Of a DNA stretch of 64,000 bases, positions 59,117 to 64,000 are shown in pieces. Position 1 is the stretch's first letter, and each line of letters begins with the position of its first letter. The notes below the pieces were generated by a model, which saw only the letters and a list, made by a program, of their open reading frames with translations, searched no databases and was not told the DNA's origin. Origin of the DNA: Alteromonadaceae bacterium M269 (GTDB taxonomy: Bacteria > Pseudomonadota > Gammaproteobacteria > Enterobacterales > Alteromonadaceae); NCBI GenBank assembly GCA_004353515.1, contig SMNZ01000004.1, positions 1-64,000 of the forward strand, written 5' to 3'. Made by a program: the position numbers and the translations under genes.

Positions 59117-62100
59117 TTAGCCACACCCCGGTGTTCCAAGTTGAGCGCCTTCAAATAAAACTTGATCAATACCAACTTCAACTTCAGCTTTCTTAAATAA
59201 GAACTCGACTGTTCCAGAAGCTGTAGCAGTTAACTTAATTTCTTCGACTCGCCCTCCTACGCATCCTCTTCCGCACTGGGGACCAGAAACAGCTTGAACG
59301 CCCACAAACCCCTTAGCTGACAATCCGGCCAACGCCTTCACTTCAACGCCAAATAATACCGGAGGATTTCGTAGGCACTCGTTATTACTCGCAGAGCATG
59401 CGACTACTTCAAATTTCCCTCTTACTGTTGGTCCAAGGCTTCCAGAAATCTCTGTACCCGCTCTGAATGATGAACAATCCTCATCTTCACAGTCGGGAAT
59501 TAAAAGTGCATTTACTGTACCGGCTAGATTTACGTTAACCGTTAAGCCAACAGCACTAACGAAGTATTCATAAGCGACAGACACTCCTGGGAACACGGTA
59601 CGCGGATCTGATTCCATAGCAGCCCCCAACCCTGGAATTGTTGCTTCACCTTTCCCTTTAGCACCAGCCGACCCTTTGAACTCCGTGTAGGGGACCCCTT
59701 CAGGATCAAAGTTGGAGCAATCCTTACAACACCGCATACCTCGCTTACCATCAACATCAAAGAATGGCTTCATATCCAAATTAAACACGGGTATTCGGTC
59801 GGCTAAATTAACTAATGAATCAATAGCATTAACCACATAATTTAAGTTGGTAATTCCGACAGATACAGTAGTGCTATCAGCTTCGCATTGATCGGGCTGA
59901 CAGGCGCCATTAGTGCAAACTAAGCACTCTTCTCCAGGCTTATCTGAGCAAGACATATCTTCTTTATTTTCGTCTGGAACGATTCGGCCTTCTTGACATT
60001 TATTGCAAACCAAGTCTTCTTCACTGATGTCCTGATCATCTGGTAAATCCGTAGGGGTTCCATTCTCACACCCAGGCATTTTGCAGTCATTCTCTGCATC
60101 TAGACTGGCATCAAAGTCAGAATCATCATCTTCGGACGAACCGTCACAGAATGCTGTTTTACAATCAAAGTCTTCCTGATTTGGATCTTGCTTACCTTCA
60201 ATGATTTCATTTTCACAAAAGCAGTCTTGCTTTGAATCGCTGGTACATTCATTACCATCGTCACAATCGATGTTACAGGTATCGTCTGGCGGCGGGCACA
60301 AACCGCCCCACCCAGCTTCACGTATACCAAACCCAGGTTTTGAGGTAATGGTTGCGCCATCTTCACTGACGACACCCGGTCCCATGCTGACCCACTCTCC
60401 CAAATCGTGATCAAAGGTCACCATGTCGTACTCCTGTCCAGGAATACCACCACTTGTATTTGGCAAGGAAACGCGAGCAGGAGGGTCAAATAAGGTGCCA
60501 GATGGCTGTAAGGTCCAAGCCACATCAAATGAAACGCCATCCGGTGCTGGCATAGGTGTTTTATCGTTTTGCACCTGACTAAACATGATCGTGCCTTCGC
60601 GACGACCATCAGGCAAAGTGACGGAGTTGGGTGCGATGATTACTTCAGCACCATCGACACCAGCCAAGGGAATAACGACCTGTTGGCTACCACCAGCCAG
60701 TTTTCCGCCCTGAGTGTCTAAACGCGGGATATATACCGGTAAACCTACTGTGTTCTCTCGACCACTAACAGTAACAATTTCAAAACTAAGACGAGGGAAA
60801 TCTCCAACTGCGCTGGTTGTACTGGCATCAAAATTAACATGTACTGTACCTACCGGGGCTTGGTTAAATACAAATTGTCCTTGCTCGTCAGTTGTGGTTC
60901 TTATGATTGCGAAAGATTCACCAGTCAGGCTGACTTCAACCCCTGGAAGTGGAATATTACTGTTATCCAATACTACGCCCGTTACTGATGTTTGGTCTAT
61001 TGCTCCGGCAATAAAACTCGTAGCGGAGAAGGTGGTACTCAGCTCTGGATGCCCGACTACAGATGCCTTTACGTTGTGCGCATTGGTACCAAGAAAATCA
61101 GGAGAATTTCCAAGTTTGAAGTCTACTGCGACGTTACCATCAGCATCAGTCGTTTTAATTAATTGAGTAGACTCAGCTCCACTGTCGTTAATAAGTACGC
61201 CATCGCCACTTTCTACGGTAAACATCACCCCAACCCCTTGAACCGGGTTTGCTTCACTATCAACTACCTTGGTGACCAAAGGCTCTGGAAGCAGTGAACC
61301 TGCCAGACTGCGCTGATAATAGCCGCGAGACGCGCTGATCGTTGCCGGAGTCAATGCCTCAGCAGAGGCACAAAATACAATTTGTCCCGGAAACCCAATG
61401 GACGTCGCCTCTACCTGATGCAGACCAGCACCCGCGCGATTACCGAGCTGGAAATTGACTTGTGCGAAACCTTGTTCGTTAGAAATCACTGTCAGTTCTC
61501 GACCAGCTCTGGGGAGGTCGGTGACTTCGCCGTCTCCAGCTACAACCTTAAAGGTAACTGCGCGATCAACAATGGGCACATTGTTACGATCAACCAGCTT
61601 CACCACCAAAGGTTCATCAAGAGTTAAGCCTGCACTGGAACGCTGATTATTGCCTTGCACTTCCACCAATTTCTGACCAGCGTTTGCCAGAAAGTTGACT
61701 GTGACTCTTTCGATACTGCTGTTTCCTACTGCGTCAGTCGCCACAACATTGATTGAATTAAGTCCGGGCTGTAACAAGAAATCAGGTAATTCAAAGGCTC
61801 GATTTATCACCTCGACCTCTGTCCCATTGACCAACACACGTGACTCTTGCGAGCCGCTGAGGCTAGAGCGGATATCATCCAGTGAACCAGCAATGGTAAT
61901 TTGCGACTCAGTCGTAACCATACCTTCGCGAATACTGGTTAATATGATTGAGGGGGCTGTTGTATCTAACACTATTGTGGTGGTGGCGGTAATCGCCTTC
62001 TCACCATTTAATGTCATATAAGTTCCAACCGCAGTTACCCGGTTCGAACCTTCGTTTAAAGCTAAGGTTGCTGTGAATTGCCCTTCATCTAATACGGCAT

Positions 62101-62755
62101 CAACATCATCAACACGTAACGAAGTAATAGGGCCTGTGAATTGCCCGCTAACCGCAATTTGAGGTGAAGTTGTGACAAAGCCATTGGCAGGTGCGCTGAT
62201 TGATAGTTCAACATCAACGGAAGACCGGTTGGGATCATCGGGAAAATCATCAAGTTCGTTGTCTACTCCGTCACCGTCGCGATCCGAATCCTCATCGTCA
62301 TCAACACCATCGCCGTCTGAATCGGAATCCTCGTTATAAAGGTTTGATGAATAAGTAATTCTGTCTCGACCGCTAAAGGTGACGACAAATTCGATGGAAT
62401 CACCACTAGCTAATGCAGCCGTTTCATTGATGAGTACCGCATTTCCGGTGTCCGTCACATCACTAGGTTCAACCACAGTAACGCTGGCTACACTAATATC
62501 GGCAATTTCCAGATAAAACGGCCCAGGAAGCTCCTCGCTACCTGTATTTACAAGGGTAGCTGTATAGCTTATATGGCCGGTTCTGCGGTTATACCTGCCC
62601 CTTGAGTATTCGATTGAAGCTTGTTCTTCGGTTAGCACCGTGAGTTCACTTGTCACCACTTCAGCGTTTGTGAAAGGCGCACAAAACATCACGAACGCAG
62701 CAATAATAGGTAATAAAATTTGATTTTTATTTCTTCGCCAAAACACAGTTTTCAT
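59117..62755 (-). CDS. Large secreted Ig-like protein with Cys-rich C-terminus (1212 aa)
   Basis: The signal peptide ends near FCAPFTNAEV. It is followed by an Asp-rich DSDGDGVDDDEDSDRDGDG linker (about 145-170), Ig-like domains (185-360), two Big1/invasin-like domains (RSSAGLTLDEPLVVKLVD and RSLAGSLLPEPLVTKVVD), a carboxypeptidase-regulatory-like domain (near 600), and a Cys-rich region from about 800. That region includes CDDGNECTSD, the motif of secreted Cys-rich repeats. The last 200 residues form a separate beta-rich domain. ATG 62755 is preferred; TTG 62782 is possible. It is probably the first gene of the long run and a client of the DsbA-like protein. Confidence 0.8.
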   Translation of the reverse strand: MKTVFWRRNKNQILLPIIAAFVMFCAPFTNAEVVTSELTVLTEEQASIEYSRGRYNRRTGHISYTATLVNTGSEELPGPFYLEIADISVASVTVVEPSDVTDTGNAVLINETAALASGDSIEFVVTFSGRDRITYSSNLYNEDSDSDGDGVDDDEDSDRDGDGVDNELDDFPDDPNRSSVDVELSISAPANGFVTTSPQIAVSGQFTGPITSLRVDDVDAVLDEGQFTATLALNEGSNRVTAVGTYMTLNGEKAITATTTIVLDTTAPSIILTSIREGMVTTESQITIAGSLDDIRSSLSGSQESRVLVNGTEVEVINRAFELPDFLLQPGLNSINVVATDAVGNSSIERVTVNFLANAGQKLVEVQGNNQRSSAGLTLDEPLVVKLVDRNNVPIVDRAVTFKVVAGDGEVTDLPRAGRELTVISNEQGFAQVNFQLGNRAGAGLHQVEATSIGFPGQIVFCASAEALTPATISASRGYYQRSLAGSLLPEPLVTKVVDSEANPVQGVGVMFTVESGDGVLINDSGAESTQLIKTTDADGNVAVDFKLGNSPDFLGTNAHNVKASVVGHPELSTTFSATSFIAGAIDQTSVTGVVLDNSNIPLPGVEVSLTGESFAIIRTTTDEQGQFVFNQAPVGTVHVNFDASTTSAVGDFPRLSFEIVTVSGRENTVGLPVYIPRLDTQGGKLAGGSQQVVIPLAGVDGAEVIIAPNSVTLPDGRREGTIMFSQVQNDKTPMPAPDGVSFDVAWTLQPSGTLFDPPARVSLPNTSGGIPGQEYDMVTFDHDLGEWVSMGPGVVSEDGATITSKPGFGIREAGWGGLCPPPDDTCNIDCDDGNECTSDSKQDCFCENEIIEGKQDPNQEDFDCKTAFCDGSSEDDDSDFDASLDAENDCKMPGCENGTPTDLPDDQDISEEDLVCNKCQEGRIVPDENKEDMSCSDKPGEECLVCTNGACQPDQCEADSTTVSVGITNLNYVVNAIDSLVNLADRIPVFNLDMKPFFDVDGKRGMRCCKDCSNFDPEGVPYTEFKGSAGAKGKGEATIPGLGAAMESDPRTVFPGVSVAYEYFVSAVGLTVNVNLAGTVNALLIPDCEDEDCSSFRAGTEISGSLGPTVRGKFEVVACSASNNECLRNPPVLFGVEVKALAGLSAKGFVGVQAVSGPQCGRGCVGGRVEEIKLTATASGTVEFLFKKAEVEVGIDQVLFEGAQLGTPGCG

Positions 62756-62830
62756 CCAATTCTGGTTAAGCCAAAAATTCAACCGTTGCTGCGTAATACG
62801 GTTTTCGAGTTACATATTAATGTAGTGTCA

Positions 62831-63421
62831 TCAAGTCTGCTTTAATGCTCGACGTCGAATGAACACCAAACTGACCAAACCAGCCAGTAACGTTAAAAGG
62901 TTCCCAGGTTCAGAAACCTGACTGACAACATTATTGAGTTGCAGATTTGAGATAGTCACGAATGAGCCAGTGGCGTTGTCTAATGAGGTCAATTGAAATT
63001 GTAAACCCAAGGTGAAACTGGACAGAGTCGAGAGGTCAAAGGTTACTGTGTTAGAACCTGAACTATTAATAAAAAAGCTAAAGGCAGGAAATTCAAAGCC
63101 TGTAGACGAGTCAATCAGAAAAGCCCCAAATTCATCATCATTGGCCACAGCTTCTGAAAACAAGTAATCGAAGCTTAAAAAGATGTTATTGCCAGGGATG
63201 ATAATATTGGGATCACCTAAAAATGGGTCATTTGATAGAATAGAGGAAACTGCAGTACCTTCAAAAAGGGTAGCGGAAAAGCCATCAGCAGATACTGTGA
63301 CGCTGGGGTCTGCAAAAAAGTCGTTTAAGTCTAAAAGTGTCGCTTGGGCAATAGAGCTAGTGCAAATACTTATTAAAAGTACTAGTGTCGGGATCAACGG
63401 CTTATCCAACAATTGCTTCAT
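62831..63421 (-). CDS. PEP-CTERM sorting-signal protein
   Basis: This 196-aa exported protein starts at ATG 63421 behind AAGGA, with a signal peptide (LVLLISICTSSIAQA). It ends in SEPGNLLTLLAGLVSLVFIRRR: a SEP variant of the VPEP motif, a hydrophobic helix and an Arg cluster. Such tails are cut by exosortase, and the protein is then placed in exopolysaccharide or on the surface. The middle is beta-rich and resembles other PEP-CTERM proteins. No exosortase gene is in the window. It ends 75 bases before the 1212-aa gene and may share its transcript. Confidence 0.85.
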   Translation of the reverse strand: MKQLLDKPLIPTLVLLISICTSSIAQATLLDLNDFFADPSVTVSADGFSATLFEGTAVSSILSNDPFLGDPNIIIPGNNIFLSFDYLFSEAVANDDEFGAFLIDSSTGFEFPAFSFFINSSGSNTVTFDLSTLSSFTLGLQFQLTSLDNATGSFVTISNLQLNNVVSQVSEPGNLLTLLAGLVSLVFIRRRALKQT

Positions 63422-63886
63422 TTGTGTAGTCCTTAGCGTAAGTTTTATACTTGCCACTTACTTTTTATTGGTAGATATTTTCCATGCCGTACAACTAATC
63501 AAACTACATATTATGGCGCCCAATCAAATCGACATCATGTTGTATTTTTTTCCCATTCTATAAAAGAAATTGAGCAATTATCAACCAGTATTTGTGAAGC
63601 TTTTGTTATATTTCTTTGGGTTTCGCAGGTAAATACAGTAGTGAGATGGATAATTATTTTATTTAACAATTAGTTAGAAGTTTCTATTATTTATCATATG
63701 ACTGTTACAAAAGTGATAAATAGGCTCAAGCCGAATTTTAAGCAAAAAAGAGAGAGTTCTGAAGAAGCGCCACAAATTAGTCCTAACTGTTGATAAGATG
63801 AACGTTGTATTTCGCCAGGGTTGGATTCGTAAAAGCAACGCCAGTCACGAGGTAAATAACTCCATTTACCGACGCTGCTTATCACT
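63422..63886. other. Intergenic region upstream of the PEP-CTERM gene
   Basis: No gene is supported. TATTTATCA (63688-63696) and TGATAAATA (63714-63722) form a 9-bp perfect inverted repeat with a 17-nt loop, about 165 bases past the TPR gene stop and 270 before the PEP-CTERM start. It may be an operator or weak terminator. Confidence 0.35.
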
Positions 63887-64000
63887 CTAATTCAATTTTT
63901 GTTCTATGGATTTGATTTGAGCTTTAGCATTACTGTTACTGGCATCAAGTGAAAGGGACTTTTTGTAGTTGATCAATGCTTTAGCGTAATCCTTCCGAAC
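63887..64000 (-). CDS. C-terminal end of a TPR-repeat protein (partial)
   Basis: Thirty-seven residues and a stop (CTA at 63887-63889 on the + strand) are visible. DYAKALINYKKSLSLDASN matches the TPR consensus, followed by a capping helix (NAKAQIKSIEQKLN). The gene continues beyond the window. Confidence 0.7.
   Translation of the reverse strand, partial: VRKDYAKALINYKKSLSLDASNSNAKAQIKSIEQKLN

Noticed and set aside
63694-63885. 63-aa reverse-strand frame upstream of the PEP-CTERM gene
   Set aside because: No ribosome site, unusual composition and it contains the inverted repeat at 63688-63722; it is likely spacer.

Overview
The window is chromosomal DNA of a marine-type gammaproteobacterium, best guess Alteromonadales or a close relative. 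This is inferred from family content, not from a search: DNA polymerase II, OmpW with a perfect FNR box, an HPPD/fumarylacetoacetase pair under a MarR regulator, CreA, a CadC-like sensor, an MSHA-type pilin and a PEP-CTERM protein. No tRNA, rRNA or CRISPR array was seen.

Region 1 (1-11.1 kb) is AT-rich accessory DNA. It holds the end of a small secreted peptide gene, a Fic protein overlapping a secreted phospholipase A2-like protein, a degenerate ankyrin-like secreted protein, three tandem paralogues of a small three-helix membrane protein, and a three-gene operon (soluble M48-like metallopeptidase, membrane-anchored PLD-like protein, three-helix membrane protein). That operon is preceded by about 280 bases packed with perfect hairpins, a candidate structured RNA. 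Several unknown genes follow.

Region 2 (11.6-24.6 kb) is an integrative mobilizable element. One cluster (11.7-16.7 kb) carries membrane proteins and a VirD4/TraG-like coupling ATPase with a degenerate P-loop. A second (19.7-24.6 kb) carries MobC-like and relaxase genes, a 50-aa gene and a large serine recombinase. Reverse-strand cargo including a DUF4062 gene lies between them. No type IV secretion channel is present, so transfer would need a helper. A 15-16-base sequence recurs ahead of both clusters and inside the coupling-protein gene. The left boundary of the element was not identified.

Region 3 (24.7-41.4 kb) is core chromosome: a secreted trypsin-like protease with a terminal frameshift, ompW, an aldo/keto reductase, a 128-bp palindromic intergenic repeat, polB, a beta-lactamase-fold hydrolase divergent from a CadC-like sensor, and a four-gene operon led by an iodotyrosine-deiodinase homologue (followed by creA, DUF2490 and a CHMI-type isomerase). 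A CDP-glycerol glycerophosphotransferase-like gene and the tyrosine-degradation genes hppD-fahA follow; a divergent MarR gene is separated from hppD by two inverted operators. Dehalogenation of halotyrosine feeding tyrosine catabolism is a reasonable inference.

Region 4 (41.4-64 kb) is dominated by one reverse-strand run of tightly spaced genes, about 21 kb from 62.8 to 42.1 kb. In order it encodes a 1212-aa secreted Ig/Cys-rich protein, secreted and membrane proteins of unknown role, a DsbA-like lipoprotein, a 3881-aa secreted multidomain protein (Ca-binding repeats, carboxypeptidase-regulatory-like repeats, Ig domains with a nested VWA domain, and three copies of an unrecognised ~250-aa domain), and a MauG/cytochrome c peroxidase-like lipoprotein. 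A type IV pilin-like gene lies downstream, and a PEP-CTERM protein and the end of a TPR protein gene lie upstream. It looks like a surface-structure or adhesion locus with its own redox and disulfide chemistry.
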